A stretch of DNA of 64,000 bases from OLB6 sp964467455 (GCA_964467455.1 CAYXQJ010000001.1:276344-340343), one strand, 5' to 3'; shown: positions 53,695 to 63,868, numbered from the stretch's first letter. The notes: generated by a model not told the origin, from the letters alone. Program-made: numbers and translations.

Positions 53695-55362
53695 ATGAAC
53701 CTCGACCCCAGGTCCAACCCGGCTCGTTCCGCACATAACGCTCCAGCGTCAGCGTTTTCCACACCGTTTCTGTCGTGGGGTGCTGTGATGCAGCATCATG
53801 ATGCTGCCTATCTCGAGAAGCCCTGGCTTATCTACTATGCGGATAAGGGGCATCGGGCGAACTGGTCTTATTCTGTCTTCATCGACACCGCACGCAGGTT
53901 ATCCACCTACCTTGTGGATAACGGTGTGCATCGCGGCGACCGCGTTGCCATCGCCGGCCATAACCATCCCGATACGATCCTTGCCTACTTCGCCTGCTGG
54001 CTTCTCGGTGCCTGTGCCGTTCCGTTGAACATGACAGAAGATGACAACAGATTGGCCTACATCATCTCAAATTCACAGGCCAAGGTCGTCCTTACACGTT
54101 CGGAGTATGTTGATCGCATTACTGCACTCGTGCCGTCAGATGGTGCGTCTGCGCCTACGGTGATCCATGTCGACACCGACACAGCCGACCCAACGTTCTA
54201 TGCACACCTTCGCGCGTGTGAGCCACATGCATATCCGGAACCCACGGATGACATGTTGTGGGACGATTGTCTGATCGTCTATACCAGCGGCACGACGGGT
54301 AACCCCAAAGGTGTTGTACTCATCCAGCAGAACCTATTCGCCGACGGTCTCGACATCGCCCGTTGGCATGGGATCGATGAAGACAGCCGCATGATGTGCG
54401 TACTGCCGGTTCATCACGTCAACGGCACTATCGTCACCCACGTCGCTCCCTTTCTTGCCGGCTCGAGTGTTGTCCTTCACCGCAAGTTCTCTCCCTACAG
54501 TTTCTTCTCTTCCATCCGTGAAGAACGAGTCAAAGTCGTCAGCGTCGTCCCTACACTCCTTGCCTTCCTTCTCGAAGCCGGCGCAGATGCCACAGGTGTT
54601 CGTGAGTCCGGATTCCGACATATCATTTGTGGTGCCGGCCCCCTCACCTGTGAGTTGGCGGAACGATTTGAATCGAAGTATCAGATCCCGATCGTCCATG
54701 GCTATGGCCTGAGTGAGACGACGTGTTACACGTGCTTCCTTCCGCGCGATCTTTCGTGGGAAGAACACCGACATTGGATGCACGACTTTGGATTTCCATC
54801 GATCGGTGTTGCCCTGCCGTGTAATGAAATGGCCATTCACGATGCAACTGGTCAGCCCGTTGCCGAAGGAGAACGTGGAGAGATCGTCGCCCGCGGACCC
54901 AACATCATGAAGGAGTATTACGCTAACCCATCAGCCAACGCTTCGGCGTTTGAGTTCGGTTGGTTCCGCTCCGGTGATGAAGGGTTCTATATCAACGATG
55001 AAAAGGGGCAGGCATATTACTTCATCACTGGTCGCCTCAAAGAGCTTATCATTCGCGGCGGTGTGAATCTTGCACCGTTGGAGATCGATGAAGTGATCAA
55101 TCGTGCTCCGGGCGTGAAAGCCGGCATCTGTGTGGGTTTCGAGAACAACATGTACGGCGAAGAGGTCGGCGCGTTGGTGATCCCAACCGACGGTGCAACG
55201 GCAGAAGAGATCTTGGCATTCTGTCGCGAACACCTACCCTATCACAAGACGCCCAAGGTGGTCTTGTTCACGGAGCAGCTACCGGTGACCAGCACAGGAA
55301 AGTATCAGCGCAACAGCGTCAAACATCTGTTCGCGGAGTGGAAAGACTATCAGTTTCGTTAG
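53695..55362 (+). CDS. Class I adenylate-forming ligase (acyl-CoA synthetase-like)
   Basis: 555 aa from ATG 53695; ATG 53788 is a shorter option, and the true start is uncertain. ANL signatures: YTSGTTGNPKGVVL (P-loop), HGYGLSETT, the GWFRSGDEGFY segment with the ribose-binding Asp, TGRLKELIIRGG, and the terminal TSTGKYQRNSVK with the catalytic Lys. Activates a carboxylic acid with ATP and probably attaches CoA. Substrate unknown. Convergent with the membrane protein gene, 8 bases apart. Confidence 0.88.
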   Translation: MNLDPRSNPARSAHNAPASAFSTPFLSWGAVMQHHDAAYLEKPWLIYYADKGHRANWSYSVFIDTARRLSTYLVDNGVHRGDRVAIAGHNHPDTILAYFACWLLGACAVPLNMTEDDNRLAYIISNSQAKVVLTRSEYVDRITALVPSDGASAPTVIHVDTDTADPTFYAHLRACEPHAYPEPTDDMLWDDCLIVYTSGTTGNPKGVVLIQQNLFADGLDIARWHGIDEDSRMMCVLPVHHVNGTIVTHVAPFLAGSSVVLHRKFSPYSFFSSIREERVKVVSVVPTLLAFLLEAGADATGVRESGFRHIICGAGPLTCELAERFESKYQIPIVHGYGLSETTCYTCFLPRDLSWEEHRHWMHDFGFPSIGVALPCNEMAIHDATGQPVAEGERGEIVARGPNIMKEYYANPSANASAFEFGWFRSGDEGFYINDEKGQAYYFITGRLKELIIRGGVNLAPLEIDEVINRAPGVKAGICVGFENNMYGEEVGALVIPTDGATAEEILAFCREHLPYHKTPKVVLFTEQLPVTSTGKYQRNSVKHLFAEWKDYQFR

Positions 55363-55370
55363 GGTTGACG

Positions 55371-55871
55371 CTACCGAAGATCTTTGGCACGGATGCCTGC
55401 ACGCGGCATGTAGAACATCGCTTGCTGCGTGGTAAGCGTCTTGGGTTCGTTGCCTCCGGCATCGAACGTGGCACGGATCACCCATCCACCCGGCACGGAG
55501 ATCAACTGCTGTTGAGCATCGGCGATGGAGGGATGCGTATAGGCAAGCTCGTCGACCATAGCGTCAGTAAGCGCTGCCGTGTCGCCGGGGATGAAGAAGT
55601 GGTACAGGAACGTACGTGATCTCGCAGGATCGACCTTCCCCTGCTCGTGAAGATCACGCGTGATCAGCTCCGCTGCTTTTTTGATCTTGACGGTGTCGTA
55701 TTCGTGGACCTCGACGAAGGAGACCGATACCTGCTCGGGTCCGTTGGTGTCGACGAAGGAATCCGTGACCGTGTAGAAGGGATTCGCGACGATCGTGTAG
55801 ATGTAGTATCCTCCGAGACCCAAGCCGAGGGCCACGATGACGATCACAAACCAGCGTGTTGCAGGGTTCAT
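55371..55871 (-). CDS. Single-pass membrane protein, unknown function
   Basis: 166 aa from ATG 55871, 2 bases after the stop of the kinase-like gene; a longer frame adds no signal. One N-terminal helix (WFVIVIVALGLGLGGYYIY) then a soluble domain with HEYDTVKIKKAAELITRDL and FLYHFFIPGDTAAL. No family recognised. Probably co-transcribed with the dolichol/phytol-kinase-like gene. Confidence 0.62.
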   Translation of the reverse strand: MNPATRWFVIVIVALGLGLGGYYIYTIVANPFYTVTDSFVDTNGPEQVSVSFVEVHEYDTVKIKKAAELITRDLHEQGKVDPARSRTFLYHFFIPGDTAALTDAMVDELAYTHPSIADAQQQLISVPGGWVIRATFDAGGNEPKTLTTQQAMFYMPRAGIRAKDLR

Positions 55872-55873
55872 CG

Positions 55874-56554
55874 TTACGGCAACAGATAGATGAAGGAAAC
55901 AAGGTCGACCGACCGGAAGAGCCAATCGCATAGCATCATGGTGATGGCAATGCTGAACGGAATGGAGATGTTATCGTCCATTTTCAACGTCACACTTCCG
56001 GCCTCCACAACGCCCCCTATCACCGAACCGATGCTGCCGGCAATGAGGTACGTCAGCGGTAACGTGTAGATGAGATCGTACACAACAACAACGCCGATCG
56101 CCGTGAGAATGAAGGTCGAGGTGCCGACGACACTTTTATCCAAGAATCGGCGGACGCCGAAGCGACGGCCGATGAGGGCTGCGAACGTGTCGGAGACGAT
56201 GAGGATGGTAAAGGCCGTCACCCCAACGATCGTCGGGAATACGCCAAGGGTAGCCGTAGCGGCGATCAACACCCACGTCGCCCCGGTCAGGCGCAGGTTG
56301 CCCGTCTGTACTTCATGGTCCCGAAGCAGCTTGCCGAAGGCCACCATGAGCAGCCGACGTGAGGGTTCGTGATAGTGGCGCAGAATGTCGATGGCCAAGG
56401 AGACCGCCGTCATAGCCATCAGAAGCACGATCCCGGTTTGATGCGGGATGTGCAGATAGATCGTCGGGATCCCGAGCGATGCCAGGTGGATCCCTTTTCG
56501 CGCCAGTTCGCTGGCATAGGAGATCTGTTGTCCGTTATCGTGTTCGACTGACAT
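55874..56554 (-). CDS. Dolichol/phytol kinase-like membrane protein
   Basis: 226 aa from ATG 56554. Six or so membrane helices, an N-terminal ELARKGIHLASL segment (Arg-Lys-x-x-His as in this family), VSDTFAALIGRRFG, DKSVVGTSTF, and a late VEAGSVTLKMDDNISIPF (Asp-Asp-Asn as in SEC59/VTE5). These match the CTP-dependent polyprenol/phytol kinase group. Might phosphorylate an isoprenoid alcohol, consistent with ispE beside it, but the substrate is a guess. The start is only 13 bases from the divergent ispE start. Confidence 0.78.
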   Translation of the reverse strand: MSVEHDNGQQISYASELARKGIHLASLGIPTIYLHIPHQTGIVLLMAMTAVSLAIDILRHYHEPSRRLLMVAFGKLLRDHEVQTGNLRLTGATWVLIAATATLGVFPTIVGVTAFTILIVSDTFAALIGRRFGVRRFLDKSVVGTSTFILTAIGVVVVYDLIYTLPLTYLIAGSIGSVIGGVVEAGSVTLKMDDNISIPFSIAITMMLCDWLFRSVDLVSFIYLLP

Positions 56555-56555
56555 A

Positions 56556-56563
56556 TACCTTTG
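56556..56563 (+). promoter_or_regulatory. -7 box TACCTTTG of the ispE-glgA operon
   Basis: Perfect TAnnTTTG, 4 bases before ATG 56568, and beginning one base past the start of the divergent gene. Confidence 0.58.
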
Positions 56564-56567
56564 TAGA

Positions 56568-57392
56568 ATGAACCTTCGCTCCCCTGCCAAGATCAACCTC
56601 GGATTGAACGTCCTCGGACGCCGCGACGATGGCTATCACGACCTAGAATCGATCTTCGTTGCCGTAGACCTGTGCGACAACATCACGATCGCGCCATCTT
56701 CGACCCTGGATGTGGAATGCTCGCCCCCTGTCACCAGCTCCATTACCGACAATCTTGTTTATCGAGCCGCCGATCGGTACCGAGCCCTTGTTGGGCGAGA
56801 GCACGAAGGAGCAAAGATAACCGTGACGAAGAGGATACCCACCGGTGCCGGACTCGGCGGCGGGTCAAGTAATGCCGCGACCGTCTTGCAGGGACTCCGC
56901 ACCATGTGGGGAGATCATGGCCACATCACGGATCTCGCTGCATCTCTTGGTAGCGACGTCCCCTTCTTCATGAACGGAAACATTGCCTACGTCACGGGAA
57001 GGGGCGAGCACATCACGCCCATTGATGTCGTGTTGCCGTGGACGATCTTGCTCGTGCTTCCGGATATCCACATCTCGACTGTCCACGCGTATTCCACATT
57101 GGGGATAACTCAACGTCGACAATCAGTCGGTCTTGACAAGTACATTCTGCAAGCCGTTGAAGATCAATCGATTCTGCGTGATCACTTCATCAACGACTTC
57201 GAGCGATCGATATTCACGGAACATCCTTTGTTATCAACGATCAAACGGTCGCTGCTTGACCAAGGGGCGATCTATGCGTCGATGAGCGGAAGTGGTGCAG
57301 CGATGTATGGGTTATTCACAGATGTGGATATCGCAGCACGAGCTCAGACCTTCTTCCGCGATCAGACCACCTATATTTGCCGACCGTTATGA
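56568..57392 (+). CDS. ispE: 4-diphosphocytidyl-2-C-methyl-D-erythritol kinase
   Basis: 274 aa. GHMP kinase: SPAKINLGLNVLGRRDDGYHDL (first motif region), and the ATP loop PTGAGLGGGSSNAATVL (about residues 93-109). Phosphorylates CDP-ME in the MEP pathway, following dxs (18273). The C-terminal SMSGSGAAMYGLF is also conserved. Its TGA overlaps the glgA start (ATGA). Confidence 0.94.
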   Translation: MNLRSPAKINLGLNVLGRRDDGYHDLESIFVAVDLCDNITIAPSSTLDVECSPPVTSSITDNLVYRAADRYRALVGREHEGAKITVTKRIPTGAGLGGGSSNAATVLQGLRTMWGDHGHITDLAASLGSDVPFFMNGNIAYVTGRGEHITPIDVVLPWTILLVLPDIHISTVHAYSTLGITQRRQSVGLDKYILQAVEDQSILRDHFINDFERSIFTEHPLLSTIKRSLLDQGAIYASMSGSGAAMYGLFTDVDIAARAQTFFRDQTTYICRPL

Positions 57393-58858
57393 AGATCCTA
57401 CAAGTCGCTGCTGAAATGGCCCCCTACGCAAAGGTTGGGGGTCTGGCCGATATGACCGGCGCCCTCCCACGTGCATGGAGTGCAGCAGGACATGACGTGG
57501 TGCCGATCCTGCCGCTCTACGGTACGATCGACATGGAGCGATTCGGGATCACCAAGTCAGATCTTAAGCTGACCGTTCCGTTTGGTACGTGGAATGAATA
57601 TGCCACGGTCTATACGGCTACCCTGCCCGACTCTAATGTCACGGTCTACTTCATCCGGTCAAGTGAGTACTACGATCGTCCGGGTATCTACGGCTACCAC
57701 GACGGCTTTGAAGACAACGATCGGCGGTTCATATTTTTGAGTTGTGCAGCATTCGAGTTGGCTAAGGCATTGGACTTTCGTCCGGACGTTGTCCACGCCC
57801 ACGACTATCACACCGCCCCTACCATGCCCATTTTGGCGGTACGCTATCGCCACGATCCGTTCTTTGCCCACACCGGCAGCGTCTTCACCATCCACAACAT
57901 GGCCTATCAGGGCATGTACGATCCGCAGCGTGCGATGGAGTTCTGTGGATTCAATGCTGCTGACTTCTATCAAGGGTCATGGTATGAGCAGGACGGGGTC
58001 TTCAACGCAATGAAGGCCGGCATCATGTTCGCTGACAAGGTCACAACGGTGTCACCAACGTATGCACAAGAGATCCGATGGACACCCGAGGGCATGGGTT
58101 TACAGAGCGCACTTCAGGCTCGCGGCGGCGACCTCATCGGCGTCCTCAACGGCATCGACAACACGATCTGGGACCCTTCGATCGATCCGCAGATCCCCGT
58201 CAGTTACGTTGCTGAGACCATCGCAAAGAAAGAGGCCTGCAAACGTGGTCTGCTTCTCGAAGTTGGCCTTACGTTGGAACAATCACGTGAACCCATTCCT
58301 CTCGTCGGCATGGTCACACGCTTGACCGAGCAGAAAGGCCTGACCATCGTTACGGAAGTCCTCGAATCCTTCATCGCCGAAGGACGCATGCGCTTCATCA
58401 TGCTCGGAAGCGGTGAGCGTCGGTTTGAAGAATTTTTCCGCGGACTCTCCGCACGCTACCCCGACCGCGTCTTCGTCGGCGTCGGCTACAACGAGCCCTT
58501 CTCCCACAAGATCCAAGCCGGCTCAGATTATTATCTCATGCCCTCAAAGTTCGAACCCTGCGGCCTTACGCAGATGTTCGCCCTGGCCTATGGTACGGTT
58601 CCGATCGTGCGCGCTGTCGGCGGCTTGAACGATACCGTGCAGGACTACGACCCGATCACGTTCACCGGCAACGGCGTGCGATTCAACCGCTATCACGCTG
58701 ATGACCTCTCTCGAGCGATCGATACCGCTCTCCGTCTATACCGTCGCGATCCACACTGGCAGCACATTCGCCGCAATGGGATGACGCAGGATCATTCGAT
58801 CGAACGCACAGCGGAACAGTATATCGAGGTCTTTGGCTGGGCGAAAGAACGCCACTGA
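57389..58858 (+). CDS. glgA: Glycogen synthase (ADP-glucose, GT5)
   Basis: 489 aa from ATG 57389, overlapping ispE by 4 bases; TTG 57377 is a weaker alternative. Starts MKILQVAAEMAPYAKVGGLAD, with the KxGGL motif that binds ADP-glucose. C-terminal GT-B half: GMVTRLTEQKGL, MPSKFEPCGLTQM, YGTVPIVRAVGGLNDTV. Elongates alpha-1,4-glucan. Its stop abuts that of the phosphatase gene (TGATCA). Confidence 0.94.
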   Translation: MKILQVAAEMAPYAKVGGLADMTGALPRAWSAAGHDVVPILPLYGTIDMERFGITKSDLKLTVPFGTWNEYATVYTATLPDSNVTVYFIRSSEYYDRPGIYGYHDGFEDNDRRFIFLSCAAFELAKALDFRPDVVHAHDYHTAPTMPILAVRYRHDPFFAHTGSVFTIHNMAYQGMYDPQRAMEFCGFNAADFYQGSWYEQDGVFNAMKAGIMFADKVTTVSPTYAQEIRWTPEGMGLQSALQARGGDLIGVLNGIDNTIWDPSIDPQIPVSYVAETIAKKEACKRGLLLEVGLTLEQSREPIPLVGMVTRLTEQKGLTIVTEVLESFIAEGRMRFIMLGSGERRFEEFFRGLSARYPDRVFVGVGYNEPFSHKIQAGSDYYLMPSKFEPCGLTQMFALAYGTVPIVRAVGGLNDTVQDYDPITFTGNGVRFNRYHADDLSRAIDTALRLYRRDPHWQHIRRNGMTQDHSIERTAEQYIEVFGWAKERH

Positions 58859-60526
58859 TCACTTGATCTTGATCACAAGCAACGACGTATCGTCATCGAC
58901 TTGTTCTGCCGTCTTGCCCGCGAATTTCAACACTGCCGCTTCGATCGCATCCACCATTTCAGACGCGGCCTGCTCGCGGCTTGCGCGTACGACATCAACA
59001 AGGCCGCCGACGCCGAACTCGATGTCATCAAACCGGGCCTCGGTCACCCCATCCGTATAGAGGACGATGACGTCACCTGTCTGAAGCGTCCCGACACCGG
59101 CTTGGTATGGAGGCGGGTCAGAGATCACTCCTGTCAGTACACCTCCGGTCGTTAGCAGGATCACCTCATCACCACGCAGGATGAACGGTGGATTATGCCC
59201 GGCATTCACATACTCCAGTCCCATCGTACGTGTGTCGATCACACCCACGAACATCGTCACGAACACTTCGGGCTCCGTGTTCATGCAGACCAAACGATTG
59301 ATACGCGTCACCAACTCCGTCAACGGAAGATCCGACCACGCAAGCACGTTCAAAGCGGCCTGGACATTTGCCATCAACAATGCCGCCGGCACACCTTTAC
59401 CGGCTACATCAGCGATCGCGAACAAGAGTCGGTGTTCATCGATCTCGATCACATCAAAATAATCGCCGCCGATCTGTTTGCTCGATTGCGACAATGCCGA
59501 CAGATCGATCCGTTCCAACCGAGGAAAATGTTCCGGTAAAAGTTTGCGTTGGATCTCCGCCGCGATCTCGAGCTCCCGCTCACGCTCGGCATCCTCTTGC
59601 ACAAGACGTTCATTCTCGATGGCCGTCATGACCGTGTTCGCGATCGCTTCCAGGAAGCCCAACTCATCTTGTGTAAAGGGGCGAGCATTCAACTTGCCAC
59701 GGGTAGCCAGTGCCCCCTTCTTGATGCCGTGGATCGACATGGGCGTGACCATGGCAATGCCCACCGATTCGAGCACGGCTCGACGTGGGTCGTTCTCCGG
59801 CAGGTCGGCAACGATCGTCGGTTCTTCGATCGCAAGCACATCAGGCCATACCTTGCTGATCTCGCCTGCCTCCTGACGGTTAGCATACATGATGGGTTCA
59901 GGTTCGTTCTCTTTCTTGACGAAGATGCCGAAGGTCGAGACCATCAGCTGACCCATCAAGCGATACGACAGGATACGGAGCAATTCTTTGAAGTTCTTCG
60001 CGCCCGTGAAGTCTCGCGCCGACTCATAGAGCGTCGTCACCATCAGGTTGCGGGCCTCAAGCTCCTTCTTGGCTTCTCGAAGTGTACCGACCATGTGGGC
60101 GTTCTGCACGGCGGTGCCGACGAGCGTTCTGGCGAGTTCCAGATAGGCCGTGGTAGTGTCCGGGTCACCGACATCCACAACAGGTTTGCCAAGACATAAC
60201 AAGGCGATCAGCTGATCCTGCGAGGTCAGCGGCACGACCATGTCGATACCATGTTCGGCTAATGTTGCCGCTGGCAACGCTGAGGCCTCCATAATGCCCT
60301 GGACGTCGAACCGGTCTGTGGAAAACGGCGCCATACCCTTGCAAAGGCGGCGGTCAGCCACAAATCGGCCGCCTTCCGGGTACAACACTGCGGCTCGAAC
60401 GATCTTTAGGCGGCCCATGATGCTCAGCACCGCCACGTTCAGGATGTCCACGGGGTCCGACTCCATGACCCGCGTACCGAGGTCAAGCAGGGATGCAAGG
60501 TGAAGGGCGGAGGTCTGAGCGGCCAT
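58859..60526 (-). CDS. PP2C-type (SpoIIE/RsbU) phosphatase with GAF-like region
   Basis: 555 aa from ATG 60526; the frame extends upstream across the divergent promoter. The N-terminal 150-330 looks GAF-like (FGIFVKKENEP, FTQDELGFLEAIANTVMTAIEN), with a first related segment before it. Then a helical linker (ERELEIAAEIQRKLLPE) and the phosphatase domain: GGDYFDVIEID, FAIADVAGKGVPAALLMA, NAGHNPP, LYTDGVTEA, and the last DDDTSLLV with metal ligands. Probably dephosphorylates an anti-sigma antagonist or similar target in a stress or signalling switch. No RsbV/RsbW partner is nearby. Cytoplasmic. Confidence 0.88.
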   Translation of the reverse strand: MAAQTSALHLASLLDLGTRVMESDPVDILNVAVLSIMGRLKIVRAAVLYPEGGRFVADRRLCKGMAPFSTDRFDVQGIMEASALPAATLAEHGIDMVVPLTSQDQLIALLCLGKPVVDVGDPDTTTAYLELARTLVGTAVQNAHMVGTLREAKKELEARNLMVTTLYESARDFTGAKNFKELLRILSYRLMGQLMVSTFGIFVKKENEPEPIMYANRQEAGEISKVWPDVLAIEEPTIVADLPENDPRRAVLESVGIAMVTPMSIHGIKKGALATRGKLNARPFTQDELGFLEAIANTVMTAIENERLVQEDAERERELEIAAEIQRKLLPEHFPRLERIDLSALSQSSKQIGGDYFDVIEIDEHRLLFAIADVAGKGVPAALLMANVQAALNVLAWSDLPLTELVTRINRLVCMNTEPEVFVTMFVGVIDTRTMGLEYVNAGHNPPFILRGDEVILLTTGGVLTGVISDPPPYQAGVGTLQTGDVIVLYTDGVTEARFDDIEFGVGGLVDVVRASREQAASEMVDAIEAAVLKFAGKTAEQVDDDTSLLVIKIK

Positions 60527-60533
60527 AACGCAA

Positions 60534-60541
60534 CGAATATA
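60534..60541 (-). promoter_or_regulatory. -7-like box TATATTCG of the phosphatase gene
   Basis: TAnnTT(C)G variant, 7 bases before ATG 60526. Confidence 0.4.
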
Positions 60542-60546
60542 TGGCT

Positions 60547-60554
60547 TAGTTTTG
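60547..60554 (+). promoter_or_regulatory. -7 box TAGTTTTG of the TonB-dependent receptor
   Basis: Perfect TAnnTTTG, 5 bases before ATG 60560. Confidence 0.58.
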
Positions 60555-60559
60555 TGCCC

Positions 60560-63500
60560 ATGAGTTTTCGAGCCCTCGCCGTCATCCTCCTGTTGTGGAC
60601 ATCGTGGTCCACGGCATGGTCGCAAGGCGTCACCACCGGTTCTGTCAGCGGAACGATCTCTGGTCGTGAGGCCGACGCCGCAAAAGATCAACCACCACGC
60701 CCACTGAAGGGGGCGACCGTTAAACTCAAGAGTGCAAGCACCGGTGCGATCTATGGTGGCGTCACTCGTGACGGCGGACGATACACCGTTCGCGGCGTTC
60801 GTCCTGGCACCTACACCGTCACCGTTTCATTCGTCGGCTACGAAACGCAAGATCGTCCGAACATTCGTGTGGAGGCCGGTGAGACGTTCACCGTGAACAT
60901 GACGCTTGAGACGTCAGCGGCGAGGAAGGAAGCTGTGACCGTTACGGCAGAGACGGACAAGATCTTTGATCCATCGAAGACCGGTTCATCGTCGATGATC
61001 AGCGAACAAACGATCACCGCCGCGCCGACGATCAACCGCAGTATCTCCGATATGGCGAGAATGAACCCCTACACGTCGCAAACCGAAACGGCTGGCAGCG
61101 ACGGACTGCAAGGTGTAAGCATCATGGGCGTGAACTCGCGGTTCAACAACTTCCAGATCGACGGTGCTGTCTCGAATGACCTCTTTGCTCTTGGTCAAGC
61201 CGGTACGGCGGGATCCCAAGCCAACTCCAACTTCGTATCGCTTGACGCTATCGAACGTCTTAGCGTGAACGTCTCGCCGTACGACGTACGTCAGAATGGC
61301 TTCACCGGCGGCTTGGTCAATGCGATCACGCGCGGCGGCACGAACGAGTATCATGGTTCAGTGTTCTTCTACGGCCGTAATCAAGAACTCGTCGGTAACA
61401 GCCCTGACGTCTATCAACGTCCGTTTGACACGTTCCACGATTATCAATTCGGCGGACGCGTCGGCGGTCCGATCGTGAAGAACAAACTCCTCTTCCATGT
61501 GACGATGGAAGGACGCCTCCGTTCGACGCCGATCGAAGTCTCTGTCAACGACCCGAATGCCTTGAACAACTTCCCGGTCCCAACGGAGGTGCTAGATCAG
61601 ATCATCGAGATCAGTCAGTCGCAATACGGATATGATGCAGGAACGTATGATCCCTTCAACGCGCGCAACAACACGTTCAATGCGATCGCACGCCTGGACT
61701 GGAACATTGATGAACAGAACAAGATCCAGTTACGCCACAACTTCACCTATGGCATCCAAGACCGCAACCTGACGCGTTCGGCACAGACCTTCAGTCTGAG
61801 CAGCCGTAATAACACCTTCACGAGCATCAACAATCAGACCGTCCTACAGTGGAATGCGATCCTCGGCGAAGGGATGGCCAATGAAATGCGCTTGTCCTAC
61901 ACGAAGACCAACGACGACCGTGTGCTGGATACTGAGCCATTCCCGGAAGTGCGTATCCAAGTCGGTTCCGGTCAGAATGTCGTCCTAGGTCCTGAGCGCA
62001 ATTCTCAAGCCAACGCCTTGGATCAAACTCTCATATCGTTGACCGATGATTTCACGGTCTTCGCCGAAGACCACACGCTGACGTTCGGTACGCATAACGA
62101 ATATTCGTACTTCAACAACCTTTTCATCGCCGACTACTACAGCTCGTTGCAATTCCCGAGTGTTGAGGCCTATGCCGACAGTACGGCGAACATCTACAAC
62201 GTTAGCTATGCGAATCTCGACGTCACGGGAACACCGCAGCCCCGCGCCGCATGGTCGATGCTGCAGGTTGGCTTCTATGCGATGGACGAATGGCAGGCGA
62301 CGCCTCAGCTCCGTCTCACAGGCGGCTTGCGCGTAGACGTTCCGATCTTCCTAACTGAGCCGTATTACAATCCCACCTTTGCCGAACGCTTCCCGGGACG
62401 TAGCACAAGCGAAGTGCCTCAGGCCACGCTGCTGTGGTCGCCCCGTATCGGATTCAATTACGACATCTCGGGCGACCGTACGCTTCAGATCCGCGGCGGT
62501 ACGGGTATCTTCACGGGTCGTGTTGCCGCAGTCTGGTTGTCCAACCAATACTCCAACACCGGCGTCGACCTCTTCCGCGCCCAGCTAGGCGTCAACAACT
62601 CACAAACACTGATCATCGATCCGGCAACGGGCCAACCCGTCAAATGGGACCTGCGTGTTCCGCCCCCTAACCCGACAACACCGGGATATCCTGGAGAGCC
62701 GATCAATACGGCTGCGATCAACATCACCGACGAGGGTTTCCGCATGCCGCAGGTGTGGCGGAGCACGCTGGCTACGGACATCCGATTAATGAAGGGATTG
62801 AGTCTGACGTTGGAAGGGATGTATGGTGCGTTCCTCAACCAAGTAGACTATGCTAACATCAACCTGAATCGATCACAGCGATCGTGGACGATCGATGACC
62901 AGGTGGTTGTTGGCGTAAGCCCTGTAGATGGACGACCGCTCTATTCAGGTACCGAACCGGACTCGATGGTAGCGCCGGAGTTCACTCAGGTCTTGTTGAT
63001 GAAAAGTCGAACGGCGGGACATCAGTATTCGATCTCGGCACAGATCGAGCTTGATGCCAACAACGACATCGTGCCCGGTCTGTCATCGATGTTCGCGTAC
63101 ACGTATGGACGGACGCAAGACCTCAACTCCAGCGTGTCGGCTACGGCATCATCACAGTGGCAGTTCAACGATGCTATCGACCCGAACAACGTCACGGTCG
63201 GCAGATCCAACTTCGACCAGCTGCACCGTTTCGTCCTCAATGCCAGCTATCGCATCACGTGGGCAAAGGATGTTGCCACCACGATCGGCGTCTTCTATTC
63301 GGGTCAGTCCGGACGTCCGTACTCTGTCTCCTACATTCAGGATTACAACGGCGACAATGCTGCCGGCGGGAACGACCTTCTCTACATCCCACGTCGTGAA
63401 GACTACAACACCAAGGTCGTCATCGTACCACCGACCGGTACAGACCTTCGCACACCGGAACAAGTGTGGGAGCAGTTGATGGCGCTGATCGATGCCAATC

Positions 63501-63868
63501 CGATCTTGAAGCAATATCAAGGCTCGATCCTCCCGCGTAATGAACTGCGTGAACCATGGCGCAACCAGCTCGACGTTCGTTTTACACAAAAGCTTCCGGC
63601 GTTCAGCGACCACACGATCGAGTTCACGTGGGACATTCAAAACATCCTCAACCTCTTTAATTCTGAATGGGGCTTGGTGCGATTCGTCAACTTCCAGAGC
63701 TACAATCTCTTTGGCCTTGGTACGGTGAACGGTTCGCCCTTCGACGACCAAGGACGATTGCGGATGACCTATTCCGAGCCGACGACCAATGGTCAGTCCG
63801 GCATCTACATTACTGACAATTTCTTCTCGCGTTGGCGCATGCAACTCGGCCTTCGCTATAATTTCTAA
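60560..63868 (+). CDS. TonB-dependent receptor with carboxypeptidase-like N-domain
   Basis: 1102 aa from ATG 60560, where the signal peptide MSFRALAVILLLWTSWSTAW begins; a start 60 bases upstream lies in the opposite gene. Residues about 25-115 form a CarboxypepD_reg-like Ig domain (GATVKLKSASTGAIYGGVTRDGGRY). Then a plug (SMISEQTITAAPTINRSISD) and a large barrel ending in the terminal aromatic LGLRYNF. Lacks a recognisable SusD partner; a lipoprotein gene follows, overlapping by one base. Imports or exports a ligand through the outer membrane, powered by TonB. Substrate unknown. Confidence 0.88.
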   Translation: MSFRALAVILLLWTSWSTAWSQGVTTGSVSGTISGREADAAKDQPPRPLKGATVKLKSASTGAIYGGVTRDGGRYTVRGVRPGTYTVTVSFVGYETQDRPNIRVEAGETFTVNMTLETSAARKEAVTVTAETDKIFDPSKTGSSSMISEQTITAAPTINRSISDMARMNPYTSQTETAGSDGLQGVSIMGVNSRFNNFQIDGAVSNDLFALGQAGTAGSQANSNFVSLDAIERLSVNVSPYDVRQNGFTGGLVNAITRGGTNEYHGSVFFYGRNQELVGNSPDVYQRPFDTFHDYQFGGRVGGPIVKNKLLFHVTMEGRLRSTPIEVSVNDPNALNNFPVPTEVLDQIIEISQSQYGYDAGTYDPFNARNNTFNAIARLDWNIDEQNKIQLRHNFTYGIQDRNLTRSAQTFSLSSRNNTFTSINNQTVLQWNAILGEGMANEMRLSYTKTNDDRVLDTEPFPEVRIQVGSGQNVVLGPERNSQANALDQTLISLTDDFTVFAEDHTLTFGTHNEYSYFNNLFIADYYSSLQFPSVEAYADSTANIYNVSYANLDVTGTPQPRAAWSMLQVGFYAMDEWQATPQLRLTGGLRVDVPIFLTEPYYNPTFAERFPGRSTSEVPQATLLWSPRIGFNYDISGDRTLQIRGGTGIFTGRVAAVWLSNQYSNTGVDLFRAQLGVNNSQTLIIDPATGQPVKWDLRVPPPNPTTPGYPGEPINTAAINITDEGFRMPQVWRSTLATDIRLMKGLSLTLEGMYGAFLNQVDYANINLNRSQRSWTIDDQVVVGVSPVDGRPLYSGTEPDSMVAPEFTQVLLMKSRTAGHQYSISAQIELDANNDIVPGLSSMFAYTYGRTQDLNSSVSATASSQWQFNDAIDPNNVTVGRSNFDQLHRFVLNASYRITWAKDVATTIGVFYSGQSGRPYSVSYIQDYNGDNAAGGNDLLYIPRREDYNTKVVIVPPTGTDLRTPEQVWEQLMALIDANPILKQYQGSILPRNELREPWRNQLDVRFTQKLPAFSDHTIEFTWDIQNILNLFNSEWGLVRFVNFQSYNLFGLGTVNGSPFDDQGRLRMTYSEPTTNGQSGIYITDNFFSRWRMQLGLRYNF

